Assembly (NCBI RefSeq): GCF_900110925.1
Contig: NZ_FOFP01000011.1
Coordinates: forward strand, 95,259 to 159,258
Reading direction: 5' to 3'
Length of the DNA stretch: 64,000 nt
Source of the DNA: Pseudomonas cuatrocienegasensis
Lineage (GTDB): Bacteria; Pseudomonadota; Gammaproteobacteria; Pseudomonadales; Pseudomonadaceae
Shown here: piece by piece, positions 37,679 through 52,406 of the stretch
Position numbering within the stretch: position 1 is the first letter of the stretch
Layout of the letters: the number at the start of each line of letters is the position of its first letter
The notes under the pieces: model-generated
What the model saw: only the letters and a program-made list of their open reading frames with translations
Database searches by the model: none
What the model was told of the DNA's origin: nothing
Program-made: the position numbers and the translations under genes

Positions 37679-38459
37679 AGTATTCGCAATCGCCAACCAG
37701 AAAGGCGGGGTTGGCAAGACCACCACCTGCATCAACCTGGCCGCCTCACTGGTGGCGACCAAGCGACGCGTGCTGCTGATCGACCTCGACCCCCAGGGCA
37801 ACGCGACCATGGGCAGTGGTGTGGATAAACACGCCCTGGAGCACTCGATTTACGACGTGCTGGTCGGCGACTGCAATTTACTCGAGGCCATGCAGTTTTC
37901 CGAGCACGGCGGCTACCAGTTGCTGCCAGCCAACCGCGACCTGACGGCCGCCGAAGTCAGCCTGCTGAACGTGCAGATGAAGGAAAGCCGTCTGCGCGAT
38001 GCCCTGGCGCCGATCCGCGAAAACTACGATTTCATCCTGATCGACTGCCCGCCGGCGCTGTCGATGCTGACCATCAATGCCCTGGTCGCCGCCGATGGCG
38101 TAATCATCCCCATGCAGTGCGAGTACTACGCGCTGGAAGGCTTGAGCGACCTGGTCAACAGCATCCAGCGCATTGGCAAGTTGCTCAACCCGAGCCTGAA
38201 GATTGAAGGCCTGCTGCGCACCATGTACGACCCGCGCATCAGCCTGACCAACGACGTGTCGGCGCAGCTCAAACAGCATTTCCCCGACACGCTCTACCAA
38301 ACCGTGATCCCGCGTAACGTGCGCCTGGCCGAAGCGCCGAGTTTCGGCATGCCGGCGCTGGTCTATGACAAGCAATCCCGTGGGGCCATCGCCTACCTGG
38401 CGCTGGCTGGCGAACTGGTCCGCCGCCAGCGCGCGGCCCCTCGCCCCGCAACTGCATAA
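37671..38459 (+). CDS. parA: chromosome partitioning ATPase ParA (Soj)
   Basis: A 262-residue ParA/MinD-family ATPase that forms nucleoid-bound gradients and moves ParB-parS complexes. The deviant Walker A is KGGVGKTTT (residues 11-19), Walker A' is [10 protein letters not shown] and Walker B is [10 protein letters not shown]. It lacks an N-terminal DNA-binding domain, as expected for chromosomal Soj types. It is co-transcribed with parB 11 bp downstream; the parS sites lie in recF. Confidence 0.97.
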   Translation: MAKVFAIANQKGGVGKTTTCINLAASLVATKRRVLLIDLDPQGNATMGSGVDKHALEHSIYDVLVGDCNLLEAMQFSEHGGYQLLPANRDLTAAEVSLLNVQMKESRLRDALAPIRENYDFILIDCPPALSMLTINALVAADGVIIPMQCEYYALEGLSDLVNSIQRIGKLLNPSLKIEGLLRTMYDPRISLTNDVSAQLKQHFPDTLYQTVIPRNVRLAEAPSFGMPALVYDKQSRGAIAYLALAGELVRRQRAAPRPATA

Positions 38460-38470
38460 GGAATTTCCGC

Positions 38471-39343
38471 ATGGCTGCCAAGAAACGTGGTCTGGGACGA
38501 GGCCTGGACGCTCTGCTGGGGGGTAAGACCATTACTGCCCTGCAGGAAGAAGCGGCCGAGGTGGACCAGCGCGAGCTGCAGTACGTGCCCCTGGACCTGA
38601 TCCAGCGCGGCAAGTATCAGCCCCGTCGCGATATGGACCCGACGGCGCTGGAAGAGCTGGCGCAATCGATCCGCTCTCAGGGCGTTCTGCAGCCTATCGT
38701 GGTTCGCCCGATTGCTGCTGGGCGCTTTGAAATCGTTGCCGGTGAACGCCGCTGGCGCGCTTCGCAACAGGCAGGTCTGGAACGTATCCCCGCGATGGTT
38801 CGCGATTTGCCCGACGAAGCCGCGATTGCCATGGCGCTGATCGAGAACATCCAGCGTGAAGACCTCAACCCCATCGAAGAAGCCATGGCGTTGCAGCGCC
38901 TGCAGCAGGAGTTCCAACTGACCCAGCAGCAGGTCGCCGAAGCTGTGGGTAAGTCGCGGGTGACCATCACCAACCTGCTGCGCCTGATCGCCCTGCCGGA
39001 AGAGATCAAGACCCTGCTGTCCCATGGTGATCTGGAGATGGGGCATGCCCGCGCTCTGCTCGGTTTACCCGCCGAACAGCAGACCGAAGGGGCGCGACAT
39101 GTTGTCGCAAGAGGCCTGACGGTTCGCCAAACCGAAGCCCTGGTTCGCCAGTGGCTCAACAGCAAAGAGAAGCCGGCAGCGGTAACCAAGACCGATCCGG
39201 ATATCAGCCGCCTCGAACAGCGCCTCGCAGAGCGGCTGGGCTCTCCGGTGCAAATCAAGCATGGCAGTAAGGGCAAGGGTCAATTAGTGATCCGTTACAG
39301 CTCGCTGGATGAACTTCAGGGTGTGCTCGCTCACATCCGCTGA
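38471..39343 (+). CDS. parB: chromosome partitioning protein ParB (Spo0J)
   Basis: A 290-residue CTP-dependent DNA clamp that loads at parS and spreads. Features are the N-terminal ParA-stimulating peptide (KKRGLGRGLDALLGG), the CTP-binding boxes QPRRD and GERRWRASQQAG, the helix-turn-helix LTQQQVAEAVGKSRVTITNL and a C-terminal dimerisation domain. It closes the mnmG-rsmG-parAB unit. Two perfect parS sites and one parS-like core are present in this window. Confidence 0.97.
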   Translation: MAAKKRGLGRGLDALLGGKTITALQEEAAEVDQRELQYVPLDLIQRGKYQPRRDMDPTALEELAQSIRSQGVLQPIVVRPIAAGRFEIVAGERRWRASQQAGLERIPAMVRDLPDEAAIAMALIENIQREDLNPIEEAMALQRLQQEFQLTQQQVAEAVGKSRVTITNLLRLIALPEEIKTLLSHGDLEMGHARALLGLPAEQQTEGARHVVARGLTVRQTEALVRQWLNSKEKPAAVTKTDPDISRLEQRLAERLGSPVQIKHGSKGKGQLVIRYSSLDELQGVLAHIR

Positions 39344-39397
39344 AATGTTTGGACAACTTTACGTATGTAGTATCGGGCGACCGGTACTACAGTGCGG

Positions 39398-39426
39398 TTG
39401 ATCGGTAATAGGCCTGCACCTATACT
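39398..39426 (+). promoter_or_regulatory. sigma-70 promoter of the atp operon
   Basis: TTGATC (39398-39403), a 17-base spacer, then TATACT (39421-39426), 67 bp upstream of atpI. Good match and position. Confidence 0.8.
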
Positions 39427-39492
39427 CGCCGCGCTCTTTTGGTATGCGCTCTATGTGCTCGTTTTTTGCAGCGTGATCCGGGGTTCATTGCA

Positions 39493-39882
39493 ATGGCCAT
39501 CCGCAACAAGACGCCATTCACCCGGCAACCCGGTTTTCCGGTGCTGCGCATTCAGGCGATTGTCAGCCTGTTGGTTGCCCTGGGATTTGCTCTGGGTGGC
39601 GGAACGAATGCTGGGTTTTCAGCGCTACTGGGCGGTTTGATCGCCCTGTTGCCCAACGCGTTTTTTGTCTACAAAGCCTTTCGTTACTTTGGCGCGCGTT
39701 CGGCAAGAGACATCGTCCAGTCCATGTGGTCCGGGGCGATGGGTAAATGGATTTTGACGGCAGTGCTGTTTGCACTGGTGTTCGTGGGGATCGCTCAGGT
39801 GAATGTCGCGGCCTTGTTCGGCAGTTATCTGCTAGCGGTTGCGGCGGCGGCCAGCGCTCCACTCCTGATAAAAAATTTCTGA
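39493..39882 (+). CDS. atpI: ATP synthase assembly protein AtpI
   Basis: A 129-residue membrane protein with about four hydrophobic helices and the family segment GGLIALLPNAFFVYKAFRYF. It is thought to help assemble the c-ring. The ATG at 39493 gives a cytoplasmic basic N-terminus; an ATG at 39439 would add 18 residues. It is first in the atp operon, 24 bp before atpB. Confidence 0.92.
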   Translation: MAIRNKTPFTRQPGFPVLRIQAIVSLLVALGFALGGGTNAGFSALLGGLIALLPNAFFVYKAFRYFGARSARDIVQSMWSGAMGKWILTAVLFALVFVGIAQVNVAALFGSYLLAVAAAASAPLLIKNF

Positions 39883-40725
<843 letters not shown>

Positions 40726-40762
40726 TAGCAACATGACGCCAGCAACCTGTTCAACACACTAA

Positions 40763-41035
<273 letters not shown>

Positions 41036-41125
41036 TCAGTTTCCAGATTGCGGGATTCGCGTTTGTGAATCCCCATGGCTGTGAAATTGACCCGCGTCAT
41101 ACGTGATAGCACGAGGTAAATCGCT

Positions 41126-41596
41126 GTGAACATAAACCTGACCCTGTTCGGTCAAACGATTGCCTTCGCTATTTTCGTCTGGTTCTGCATGAAGTACGTA
41201 TGGCCGCCGCTGACGCAGGCCATGCAGGAACGCCAGAAGAAAATTGCCGAAGGTCTGGATGCCGCTGGCCGCGCTGAGCGTGACCTGCATCTTGCCCAGG
41301 AACGTGCCGCTCAACTGCTCCGCGAGAGCAAAGAGCAGGCCGCTGCAATCATTGATCGTGCGAACAAAACCGCCAACTCGATCGTTGAAGATGCCAAGAA
41401 TCAAGCTCGCACCGAAGGTGAGAAGCTGATTGCCGGCGCCAAGACTGAAATTGAGCTGGAAGTGAATCGTGCCAAGGATCAACTGCGTGCTCAGGTGTCG
41501 GCACTTGCCGTAGCCGGTGCCGAGAAGATTCTCGAGTCGTCCGTGGACGGCGCAGCGCACAATGACCTGGTCGCAAAACTGGCCTCCCAACTCTAA
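41126..41596 (+). CDS. atpF: F1Fo ATP synthase subunit b
   Basis: A 156-residue stator subunit: one N-terminal membrane helix ([18 protein letters not shown]) followed by a long charged coiled coil (about residues 30-140) that reaches up to F1. The start is a GTG at 41126 preceded by GAGGTAAA. It sits in the usual place between atpE and atpH. Confidence 0.97.
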   Translation: MNINLTLFGQTIAFAIFVWFCMKYVWPPLTQAMQERQKKIAEGLDAAGRAERDLHLAQERAAQLLRESKEQAAAIIDRANKTANSIVEDAKNQARTEGEKLIAGAKTEIELEVNRAKDQLRAQVSALAVAGAEKILESSVDGAAHNDLVAKLASQL

Positions 41597-41608
41597 GCGA
41601 GGCGAGCG

Positions 41609-42145
41609 ATGATCAATACCACTACGCTGGGTCGGCCCTACGCCAAAGCCGCTTTTGAATTTGCCAGCAGTGCCGGTCAGGCTGACGCCTGGTTGTCGAT
41701 GCTGGCTTTTTCGGCTGCTGCCGTGCAGACCCCCGAAGTCGCTCGGCAACTGGTCAACCCCGCGCTGACCAGCGACCAGAAAGTCGCCGTGTTGAGCCAG
41801 GTCTGCGCTGATTACGTTGACGCTAACTTCGTCAACTTCCTCGCCACCTTGAGCAGCAATGATCGTCTGTCGCTGCTCCCGGTCGTACTCGAGCAATTCA
41901 CCGCCCTGAAAGCCAAGGCCGAAAGCACCCTCGACGTTGAGGTGCAAACGGCATTCGAGCTGACGGCGGAGCAACTAACTACCCTGGCTGCCGCCCTTTC
42001 CAAGCGGCTTGATCGAACTGTCCAGCCCAAGCCGGTCGTCAATCCTGCCCTTATCGGCGGTTTGCTGATTCGTGCCGGTGACCTGGTTATCGACAGTTCG
42101 GTCCGCGGCAAACTGAACAAGCTGGCCGAAGCGTTGAAATCCTGA
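41609..42145 (+). CDS. atpH: F1Fo ATP synthase subunit delta
   Basis: A 178-residue OSCP/delta subunit that links the stator to the top of F1. The N-terminal segment [14 protein letters not shown] and the C-terminal [20 protein letters not shown] are the family signatures. It lies 12 bp after atpF and 14 bp before atpA. Confidence 0.97.
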   Translation: MINTTTLGRPYAKAAFEFASSAGQADAWLSMLAFSAAAVQTPEVARQLVNPALTSDQKVAVLSQVCADYVDANFVNFLATLSSNDRLSLLPVVLEQFTALKAKAESTLDVEVQTAFELTAEQLTTLAAALSKRLDRTVQPKPVVNPALIGGLLIRAGDLVIDSSVRGKLNKLAEALKS

Positions 42146-42159
42146 TTGAGGGAACTGGC

Positions 42160-43704
42160 ATGCAGCAATTGAATCCTTCCGAAATTAGCGAAATCATCAA
42201 GCAGCGCATTGGCGCGCTGGATGTGACCGCTCAAGCCCGTAATGAAGGCACCATCGTCAGCGTATCCGACGGTATCGTGCGCATTTACGGCCTCGCCGAC
42301 GTGATGTACGGCGAGATGATCGAATTCCCTGGTGGCGTATTCGGCATGGCACTGAACCTGGAGCAAGACTCCGTCGGTGCTGTTGTCCTGGGTGCCTACA
42401 CCAGCCTCGCCGAAGGCATGAGCGCCAAGTGCACCGGCCGCATCCTCGAAGTTCCGGTTGGTCCGGAGCTGCTGGGTCGTGTGGTCGATGCCCTGGGTAA
42501 CCCGATCGATGGCAAAGGCCCGATCAACGCTCAGGCCACCGATGCTGTGGAAAAGGTTGCACCGGGCGTGATCTGGCGTAAGTCGGTCGACCAGCCGGTA
42601 CAGACCGGCTACAAGTCGGTCGATGCCATGATCCCGGTAGGCCGTGGTCAGCGTGAGCTGATCATCGGTGACCGTCAGATCGGTAAAACCGCGCTGGCCA
42701 TCGACGCCATCATCAACCAGAAGAACAGCGGCATTAAGTGCGTGTACGTGGCTATCGGTCAGAAGCAGTCGACCATCGCCAACGTTGTGCGCAAGCTGGA
42801 AGAAACCGGCGCGCTGGCCAACACCATCGTGGTTGCAGCTTCGGCTTCCGAATCCGCTGCGCTGCAGTTCCTGGCGCCTTACGCCGGCTGCACCATGGGT
42901 GAATACTTCCGCGACCGCGGTGAAGATGCGCTGATCGTTTATGACGATCTGTCCAAGCAGGCTGTGGCTTACCGCCAGATTTCCCTGCTGCTGCGCCGTC
43001 CGCCAGGCCGTGAAGCCTACCCGGGCGACGTGTTCTATCTCCACAGCCGTCTGCTGGAGCGCGCATCGCGCGTTTCCGAAGAGTACGTTGAGAAGTTCAC
43101 CAATGGCGCTGTAACTGGCAAAACCGGTTCCCTGACCGCTCTGCCGATCATCGAAACCCAGGCGGGCGACGTTTCCGCGTTCGTTCCGACCAACGTGATT
43201 TCCATCACCGACGGTCAGATCTTCCTGGAATCGGCGATGTTCAACTCGGGTATCCGTCCTGCGGTCAACGCCGGTATCTCGGTGTCCCGCGTTGGTGGTG
43301 CTGCCCAGACCAAGATCATCAAGAAGCTCTCCGGTGGTATCCGTACCGCTCTGGCTCAGTACCGTGAACTGGCTGCATTCGCCCAGTTCGCGTCCGACCT
43401 GGACGAAGCCACCCGTAAGCAACTCGAGCACGGTCAGCGCGTTACCGAGCTGATGAAGCAGAAGCAGTACGAGCCGATGTCCATCGCGCAGATGGCCGTT
43501 TCGCTGTACGCCGCCGAGCGTGGCTTCCTGACCGACGTCGAAGTGAAGAAAGTGGGTGCGTTCGAAGCGGGTCTGCTTGCCTTCTTCAACCGTGATCACG
43601 CCGATCTGATGGCGAAGATCAACGAGAAGGGTGACTTCAACGACGACATCGACGCTGGCCTCAAAGCCGGTATCGAGAAGTTCAAAGCCACCCAAACCTG
43701 GTAA
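42160..43704 (+). CDS. atpA: F1Fo ATP synthase subunit alpha
   Basis: A 514-residue non-catalytic nucleotide-binding subunit. Walker A is GDRQIGKTA (about residues 169-177), and the arginine-finger region is in [19 protein letters not shown] sequence near residue 370. The family pattern is otherwise complete and of normal length. It alternates with beta subunits in the F1 hexamer. Confidence 0.98.
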   Translation: MQQLNPSEISEIIKQRIGALDVTAQARNEGTIVSVSDGIVRIYGLADVMYGEMIEFPGGVFGMALNLEQDSVGAVVLGAYTSLAEGMSAKCTGRILEVPVGPELLGRVVDALGNPIDGKGPINAQATDAVEKVAPGVIWRKSVDQPVQTGYKSVDAMIPVGRGQRELIIGDRQIGKTALAIDAIINQKNSGIKCVYVAIGQKQSTIANVVRKLEETGALANTIVVAASASESAALQFLAPYAGCTMGEYFRDRGEDALIVYDDLSKQAVAYRQISLLLRRPPGREAYPGDVFYLHSRLLERASRVSEEYVEKFTNGAVTGKTGSLTALPIIETQAGDVSAFVPTNVISITDGQIFLESAMFNSGIRPAVNAGISVSRVGGAAQTKIIKKLSGGIRTALAQYRELAAFAQFASDLDEATRKQLEHGQRVTELMKQKQYEPMSIAQMAVSLYAAERGFLTDVEVKKVGAFEAGLLAFFNRDHADLMAKINEKGDFNDDIDAGLKAGIEKFKATQTW

Positions 43705-43754
43705 CCGCAGCGGGAGCCACCGGCTCCCGCCTGCTTGAACCATAAAGGTGTGAA

Positions 43755-44618
43755 ATGGCAGGCGCAAAAGAGATTCGCAGTAAGATCGCGAGCATCAAAA
43801 GCACGCAGAAGATCACCAGCGCCATGGAAAAAGTGGCGGTCAGTAAAATGCGCAAGGCTCAAATGCGCATGTCCTCTGGTCGCCCTTACGCTGAGCGTAT
43901 CCGTCAGGTGATTGGCCATTTGGCCAAAGCCAACCCGGAATACCGCCACCCGTTCATGGTGGAGCGCGACGTCAAGCGCGTCGGCTACATCGTGGTGTCG
44001 AGTGATCGTGGCCTGTGTGGTGGTTTGAACACTAACCTGTTCAAGGCACTGCTCAAAAGCATGGCCGAGTGGCGTGATGCCAAGGTCGAGGCTGATTTCT
44101 GCGTGATCGGTACCAAGGGCGCGGCTTTCTTCCGCAGCCACGGCGGCAATGTAGTTGCTGCAGTGAGCAAGCTGGGTGAAGAGCCGTCGCTCAACGACCT
44201 GATTGGCAGTATCAAGGTCATGCTCGACGCGTATACCTCCGGCCGTATCGATCGTCTGTATCTGGTGTCGAACAAGTTCGTCAACACCATGACGCAGCGG
44301 CCCGAAGTGCAGCAAATGCTGCCGCTGGCGCCGATCGAAGAGGAAGGTGTGCAGAAAGGCCTGTGGGATTACATCTACGAGCCCGACGCACAGACCCTGC
44401 TGGACAGCCTGATGATTCGTTTCGTCGAGTCGCAGGTGTACCAGGCCGTGATGGAAAACAACGCGTGCGAACAGGCTGCACGGATGATCGCAATGAAAAA
44501 CGCCACCGACAACGCTGGCGATATCATCAAAGACCTGCAGTTGGTTTACAACAAAGCACGTCAGGCTGCGATCACCCAGGAAATTTCGGAAATCGTCGGC
44601 GGCGCTGCCGCGGTTTAA
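43755..44618 (+). CDS. atpG: F1Fo ATP synthase subunit gamma
   Basis: A 287-residue rotor shaft subunit. The N-terminal coiled-coil helix ([20 protein letters not shown]) and the C-terminal helix ([20 protein letters not shown]) form the antiparallel shaft inserted in the alpha-beta hexamer. The segment [11 protein letters not shown] is conserved. Length is normal. Confidence 0.98.
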   Translation: MAGAKEIRSKIASIKSTQKITSAMEKVAVSKMRKAQMRMSSGRPYAERIRQVIGHLAKANPEYRHPFMVERDVKRVGYIVVSSDRGLCGGLNTNLFKALLKSMAEWRDAKVEADFCVIGTKGAAFFRSHGGNVVAAVSKLGEEPSLNDLIGSIKVMLDAYTSGRIDRLYLVSNKFVNTMTQRPEVQQMLPLAPIEEEGVQKGLWDYIYEPDAQTLLDSLMIRFVESQVYQAVMENNACEQAARMIAMKNATDNAGDIIKDLQLVYNKARQAAITQEISEIVGGAAAV

Positions 44619-44647
44619 AGAACGGTTCAACTGTTTAGAACGGTTGA

Positions 44648-46045
<1,398 letters not shown>

Positions 46046-46167
46046 TCGGTGCGCCCGGCAACGGGCGCTCACGGTCTGGCTGATGCCTGTTGGTGTGGCC
46101 TTGCACTCGATGTATCGGGTGCCAAGGCGCTCAGCAGGCCTCAGACGATCGATACGTGAGGTTAGAT

Positions 46168-46593
46168 ATGGCCATGACAGTCCATTGCGATATCGTCAGC
46201 GCTGAAGGGGAAATCTTCTCCGGCCTGGTGGAAATGGTAATCGCACACGGCAACCTCGGCGACCTGGGGATTACCCCGGGCCACGCGCCGCTGTTGACCG
46301 ACCTCAAGCCAGGCCCGATCCGCTTGATCAAGCAGGGTGGCCAGGCCGAGGTGTTCTACATCTCCGGCGGCTTCCTCGAAGTCCAGCCGCATACTGTGAA
46401 GGTCCTGGCCGACACCGTACAGCGCGCTGCCGACATTGATGAAGCAGCCGCTCAGGAAGCCCTCAAGGCTGCTGAGAAGGCGCTGAACGAGAAGGGCACG
46501 GAGTTCGATTACGGCTCCGCCGCCGCTCACCTGGCCGAGGTTGCAGCTCAGCTGCGTACCGTCCAGCAGCTGCGCAAGAAGTTCGGCGGCTAA
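46168..46593 (+). CDS. atpC: F1Fo ATP synthase subunit epsilon
   Basis: A 141-residue epsilon subunit, part of the rotor and an inhibitor of ATP hydrolysis. It has an N-terminal beta-sandwich ([32 protein letters not shown]) and a C-terminal helical hairpin ([20 protein letters not shown]). The ATG at 46168 has GAGG seven bases upstream; an earlier ATG would add 26 unconserved residues. It is the last gene of the atp operon. Confidence 0.97.
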   Translation: MAMTVHCDIVSAEGEIFSGLVEMVIAHGNLGDLGITPGHAPLLTDLKPGPIRLIKQGGQAEVFYISGGFLEVQPHTVKVLADTVQRAADIDEAAAQEALKAAEKALNEKGTEFDYGSAAAHLAEVAAQLRTVQQLRKKFGG

Positions 46594-46618
46594 CGCCAAG
46601 GCTTCATCGCATGCGAGT

Positions 46619-46647
46619 AAAAGGGTAGCCTTGGCTACCCTTTTTCT
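46619..46647 (+). terminator. rho-independent terminator of the atp operon
   Basis: AAGGGTAGCC, a two-base loop, then GGCTACCC followed by TTTTTCTT, 25 bp after atpC. A textbook intrinsic terminator. Confidence 0.93.
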
Positions 46648-46794
46648 TGGGCGTTGGTTTTGTGCTGTCGGTGGTCTGCCTGGCCAACTTATCCACAGTA
46701 CCTGCAGTGACGCCTTTCCATTCTTCTGCCGTGCGGTTATCCACAGGTGGGCATGAAGCCCACACGACCGCCGTTCTGTTCAGGATTTTTGCCC

Positions 46795-48156
46795 ATGTCG
46801 CTCGATATCGTCATTCTCGCCGCCGGCCAAGGCACCCGCATGCGTTCGGCCCTGCCCAAGGTGCTGCACCCGGTTGCCGGCAAATCCATGCTCGGGCATG
46901 TCATCGACACCGCTCGCCAGCTCAAGCCACAGGGTATTCATGTGGTGATCGGCCATGGCGCGGAGAAGGTTCGTGAGCAACTGGCGGCGGATGACCTGAA
47001 CTTCGTCATCCAGGCCGAGCAGTTGGGCACCGGCCATGCCGTGGCCCAGGCGTTGCCGGCGTTGACCGCCGAGCGCGTGCTGATTCTCTATGGCGATGTG
47101 CCGTTGATCGAAGTCGAAACCCTGCAGCGCCTGCTGCTGCAGGTCAGCGAGCAGCAGCTCGGCCTGCTGACGGTCAACCTGAACGACCCCACCGGCTATG
47201 GCCGCATCGTGCGTGATGAACAGGGCGTGGTGAAGGCCATCGTCGAGCACAAGGACGCCAGCGAGGCGCAGCGCAAAATCTGCGAAGGCAACACCGGCAT
47301 TCTCGCGGTGCCCGGCAAACGCCTTAGCGACTGGCTGGGCCGGTTGTCCAACAGCAATGCCCAGGGTGAGTACTACCTGACGGATGTTATTGCCATGGCC
47401 GTGGCCGACGGCCTGGTGGTGGCCACCGAGCAGGCGGCGGACGAGATGGAAGTGCTGGGCGCCAATGACCGCATCCAGCTTTCGCAGCTTGAGGGCCACT
47501 ATCAGCAACGCTTCGCCAACCGTCTGATGGCGCAAGGCGTCACCCTGATCGACCCGTTCCGCTTCGATGTACGCGGCGAGGTCAGCGTCGGCCGCGACAT
47601 CACCATCGATATCAACGTGATCCTCGAAGGCAAGGTGGTGATTGAGGACGACGTACAGATCGGCCCGAACTGCGTGATCAAGAACTCGATCCTGCGCAAA
47701 GGTGCCATCGTCAAAGCCAACAGCCATTTGGAAGGGGCCGAAGTGGGTGAGGGCGCCGACTGCGGCCCGTTCGCCCGCTTGCGTCCCGGCTCGGTGCTGG
47801 GTGCCAAGGCCCATGTGGGTAACTTCGTCGAGCTGAAGAACGCCAAGCTGGGCGAGGGCGCCAAGGCCGGTCACCTGAGCTACCTGGGCGATGCCGAGGT
47901 CGGCGCGCGCACCAACATCGGCGCCGGCACCATCACCTGCAACTACGACGGCGCCAATAAACACCGCACCGTGCTTGGTGAAGACGTGTTTATCGGCTCT
48001 AACAGCGCTCTGGTTGCGCCGGTCACGCTGGGCGACCGCGCCACCACGGGCGCTGGCTCGGTAATTACCGGTGATGTGCCGGATAACACCCTGGCGGTCG
48101 GCCGCGCCAAGCAGCGCAATATCGAGGGCTGGAAGCGGCCGACCAAGAAGACCTGA
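46795..48156 (+). CDS. glmU: bifunctional N-acetylglucosamine-1-phosphate uridyltransferase / glucosamine-1-phosphate acetyltransferase
   Basis: A 453-residue enzyme making UDP-GlcNAc for peptidoglycan and LPS. The N-terminal uridyltransferase has [19 protein letters not shown] and YGDVPL. The C-terminal left-handed beta helix acetyltransferase shows hexapeptide repeats and [17 protein letters not shown]. The ATG at 46795 has AGGA nine bases before it. The gap upstream carries two exact DnaA 9-mers (46689, 46737). It is followed by an overlapping M23 peptidase gene. Confidence 0.98.
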   Translation: MSLDIVILAAGQGTRMRSALPKVLHPVAGKSMLGHVIDTARQLKPQGIHVVIGHGAEKVREQLAADDLNFVIQAEQLGTGHAVAQALPALTAERVLILYGDVPLIEVETLQRLLLQVSEQQLGLLTVNLNDPTGYGRIVRDEQGVVKAIVEHKDASEAQRKICEGNTGILAVPGKRLSDWLGRLSNSNAQGEYYLTDVIAMAVADGLVVATEQAADEMEVLGANDRIQLSQLEGHYQQRFANRLMAQGVTLIDPFRFDVRGEVSVGRDITIDINVILEGKVVIEDDVQIGPNCVIKNSILRKGAIVKANSHLEGAEVGEGADCGPFARLRPGSVLGAKAHVGNFVELKNAKLGEGAKAGHLSYLGDAEVGARTNIGAGTITCNYDGANKHRTVLGEDVFIGSNSALVAPVTLGDRATTGAGSVITGDVPDNTLAVGRAKQRNIEGWKRPTKKT

Positions 48157-48680
48157 TGGAGTTGGCAAGGATGCCTTTACGCAAACGCTGGATAATACCG
48201 GTGCTGTTTCTTGTCTGGGCCTTGCTGCCGGAATGGCCGCAGATTCCGGTGCAGGACGCCAGTGCCCGGGACTGGAATCCGCATACCTTCTGGTTTGAAC
48301 CTTGGGGCCGCTCCGGCGTGCACAAGGGCATTGATATCTTCGCCAAACGCGGTGCGCCGGTGCGCTCCAGCAGCTATGGGGTGGTGCTGTTTCGCGGTGA
48401 GATCGCGCAGGGCGGCAAGGTGGTGGTCGCCCTGGGGCCGAAATGGCGCATTCATTATTACGCCCATCTGCAAACCGTCGACGCCTACCCAGGCCAACCG
48501 CTGCTGGCTGGCAGCCTGCTGGGTACGGTTGGCGATACGGGTAATGCTCAAGGCAAACCGGCGCACTTGCATTACTCGGTTGTCAGCCTGCTGCCGTTAC
48601 CTTGGCGTGCGGACGAGTCGACCCAAGGCTGGAAGAAGATGTTTTATCTGGACCCCAACCAGCTTTTGCAAACGCGCTGA
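48156..48680 (+). CDS. M23-family metallopeptidase, probably peptidoglycan-acting
   Basis: A 174-residue protein with an N-terminal signal anchor (RWIIPVLFLVWALLPEW) and an M23/LytM domain: zinc ligands in HKGIDIF (H-x3-D) and HLHY (H-x-H). It is therefore likely a periplasmic or secreted endopeptidase. The start at 48156 overlaps the glmU stop (TGATG); an internal ATG at 48171 is possible. Its position between glmU and glmS suggests coordination with cell-wall synthesis. The substrate bond is not known. Confidence 0.87.
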   Translation: MELARMPLRKRWIIPVLFLVWALLPEWPQIPVQDASARDWNPHTFWFEPWGRSGVHKGIDIFAKRGAPVRSSSYGVVLFRGEIAQGGKVVVALGPKWRIHYYAHLQTVDAYPGQPLLAGSLLGTVGDTGNAQGKPAHLHYSVVSLLPLPWRADESTQGWKKMFYLDPNQLLQTR

Positions 48681-48779
48681 ATTGGCCTGGGTACCCCTGC
48701 CAGATGTCGATTCCCGCTTGACGAAAAACTTCGATTAGGTTTTGATTCGCGTCATTATCTTTCGAATCGAAACTTAAAC

Positions 48780-49550
48780 ATGTCGAAGCGCAACACTCCG
48801 CAACGTCGCCACACCATTCTTGCCCTGCTCGCCGAGCAAGGTGAGGTAAGTGTGGACGCGCTGTCGAAAGCCTTCGCCACCTCGGAAGTGACCATCCGCA
48901 AAGACCTCGCCGCCCTGGAGAAAAACGGCCTGCTGCTGCGCCGTTATGGGGGCGCTGTGCCAATGCCCCAGGAGTTGATCGGCGAGCCGGCACAGCCGGT
49001 GTCGTCTTACAAACAGGCCATCGCCCGTGCCGGTGTGGCGCGTATTCGCGAGCATGCGCGGATCATCATCGACAGCGGCACCACCACCGCGGCGATGATC
49101 CCGCAGTTGGGCTACAAGCCCGGTCTGGTAGTCATGACCAACTCGTTGAACGTGGCCAACGCCCTGCGTGATATCGAGCACGAGCCGGTGCTGCTGATGA
49201 CCGGCGGCACCTGGGACCCGCATTCCGAGTCGTTCCAGGGCCAGGTCGCCGAGCAGGTGCTGCGTTCCTACGACTTCGACCAGTTGTTTATCGGCGCCGA
49301 TGGCATCGATCTGCAGCGCGGCACCACCACCTTCAATGAACTGCTGGGCTTGTCGCGGGTGATGGCCGAGGTGGCGCGCGAAGTGGTGGTGATGGTCGAG
49401 AGCGACAAGATCGGCCGCAAGATTCCCAACCTGGAGCTGCCCTGGGGCAGCATCCATACCCTGATTACCGATGAGCGTCTCGCCAATGAGGCGCGCGAAC
49501 AACTGATGGCCCGTGGGATCAAGCTGATCTGCGCGGCCGTCGACGTCTAA
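48780..49550 (+). CDS. glmR: DeoR-family regulator GlmR
   Basis: A 256-residue DeoR/GlpR-type regulator. The N-terminal helix-turn-helix is [20 protein letters not shown] (about residues 23-42), followed by a sugar-phosphate-sensing domain beginning [12 protein letters not shown] and containing FIGADGID. In Pseudomonas the homologous gene directly before glmS is GlmR, a controller of amino-sugar flux. It lies 16 bp upstream of glmS, supporting co-transcription. The effector is presumably an amino-sugar phosphate. Confidence 0.85.
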   Translation: MSKRNTPQRRHTILALLAEQGEVSVDALSKAFATSEVTIRKDLAALEKNGLLLRRYGGAVPMPQELIGEPAQPVSSYKQAIARAGVARIREHARIIIDSGTTTAAMIPQLGYKPGLVVMTNSLNVANALRDIEHEPVLLMTGGTWDPHSESFQGQVAEQVLRSYDFDQLFIGADGIDLQRGTTTFNELLGLSRVMAEVAREVVVMVESDKIGRKIPNLELPWGSIHTLITDERLANEAREQLMARGIKLICAAVDV

Positions 49551-49566
49551 GCAAGGAGAACAGACT

Positions 49567-51398
<1,832 letters not shown>

Positions 51399-51428
<30 letters not shown>

Positions 51429-51629
51429 GCCGCGGGCGTGGTCTTCGAGACCCAGGTCATCACCAACCCGGCCAATACGCGGGAGTGGATTCTGCTGCTG
51501 AGCAAAGAGGCGGGGCGCAGCTATTTTCTGGTTGATGACGCGGAACAGGTGGAGTCCTTTGCCAGCCTCGACGGGCTGATTGCAGAGCTGCGCCAGTTGG
51601 GTATCAAGCGGGTCGAGGTACAGCTCTAA
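51399..51629 (+). CDS. 76-residue conserved protein after glmS, function unknown
   Basis: The start is a GTG overlapping the glmS stop (GTGA), so it is translationally coupled. The product starts [20 protein letters not shown] and ends [14 protein letters not shown]. It is probably a small soluble alpha/beta protein; no signal peptide. It resembles the 76-residue protein at 13591 in length, start (MKRA) and end. A function in amino-sugar metabolism would be guesswork. The gene also covers the Tn7 insertion point. Confidence 0.75.
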
Positions 51630-51644
51630 CAGGCGAGGTGGTGC

Positions 51645-52400
51645 ATGCCCATCAATTACGCCCGACGGCTAATTGGCAGCGAACGCAGTGACACGGCGAA
51701 CCGGCATCTTGGGTTTGCCTTGGCCTTTGTCGCTGGGGCGATCAATGCCGGGGGCTTTCTCGCCGTCCAGCAGTACACCTCGCACATGACCGGCATCGTC
51801 TCGTCGATGGCCGACAATATCGTCCTTGGTGCCCATGGGCTGGTGCTGGCCGGGCTGGGCGGGGTGGTTTCGTTCCTGCTCGGTGCCGTCTGCTCGACCC
51901 TGATGATCCATTACTCGCGGCGCCGCCAGCTGCACAGTGAATACGCCCTGCCGCTGTTGCTGGAGGCCGTGTTGCTGCTGTGTTTCGGTCTCCTGGGTAG
52001 CCTGCTGGCGACGGTTGCCGGGCTGTTCGTGCCGCTGACGGTGATGCTGCTGTGTTTCATCATGGGCCTGCAAAACGCCCTGATCACCAAGCTGTCGCGC
52101 GCCGACATCCGCACCACCCACGTGACTGGCATCATCACCGACATCGGTATCGAGCTGGGCAAGCTGTGTTACTGGAATCGCAGCCCTGGCCTGCCCAGCG
52201 TCGGGGTGGACCGCCAGCGGCTGCGCATCCTGCTGACGCTGTTGGGCTGTTTCTTCCTCGGCGGGGTGCTCGGCGCACTCGGCTTCAATTATCTGGGCTA
52301 CGTCTCCACCGTGCCGCTGGCGCTGTTTCTGGTGCTGCTGGCCGGCGTGCCGGCGGTGGACGATGTGCTGAGGTGGTTGCGCAGGCGTTTGGCGAGCTGA
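51645..52400 (+). CDS. YoaK/DUF1275 family membrane protein
   Basis: A 251-residue polytopic protein with about six hydrophobic helices. The family signature is FVAGAINAGGFLAVQQYTSH followed by MTG, with a second conserved HVTGIITDIGIELG. The family's function is not established; a transport role is often suggested. It ends six bases from the convergent cobM gene, with no terminator between. Confidence 0.85.
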   Translation: MPINYARRLIGSERSDTANRHLGFALAFVAGAINAGGFLAVQQYTSHMTGIVSSMADNIVLGAHGLVLAGLGGVVSFLLGAVCSTLMIHYSRRRQLHSEYALPLLLEAVLLLCFGLLGSLLATVAGLFVPLTVMLLCFIMGLQNALITKLSRADIRTTHVTGIITDIGIELGKLCYWNRSPGLPSVGVDRQRLRILLTLLGCFFLGGVLGALGFNYLGYVSTVPLALFLVLLAGVPAVDDVLRWLRRRLAS

Positions 52401-52406
52401 AGCGCC

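Noticed and set aside
41812..43767. A 651-codon open frame antisense to atpH-atpA
   Set aside because: An artefact of strong codon bias in the atp genes; no recognisable protein family.
46780..48168. A 462-codon open frame antisense to glmU
   Set aside because: A shadow frame; the glmU reading is unambiguous.
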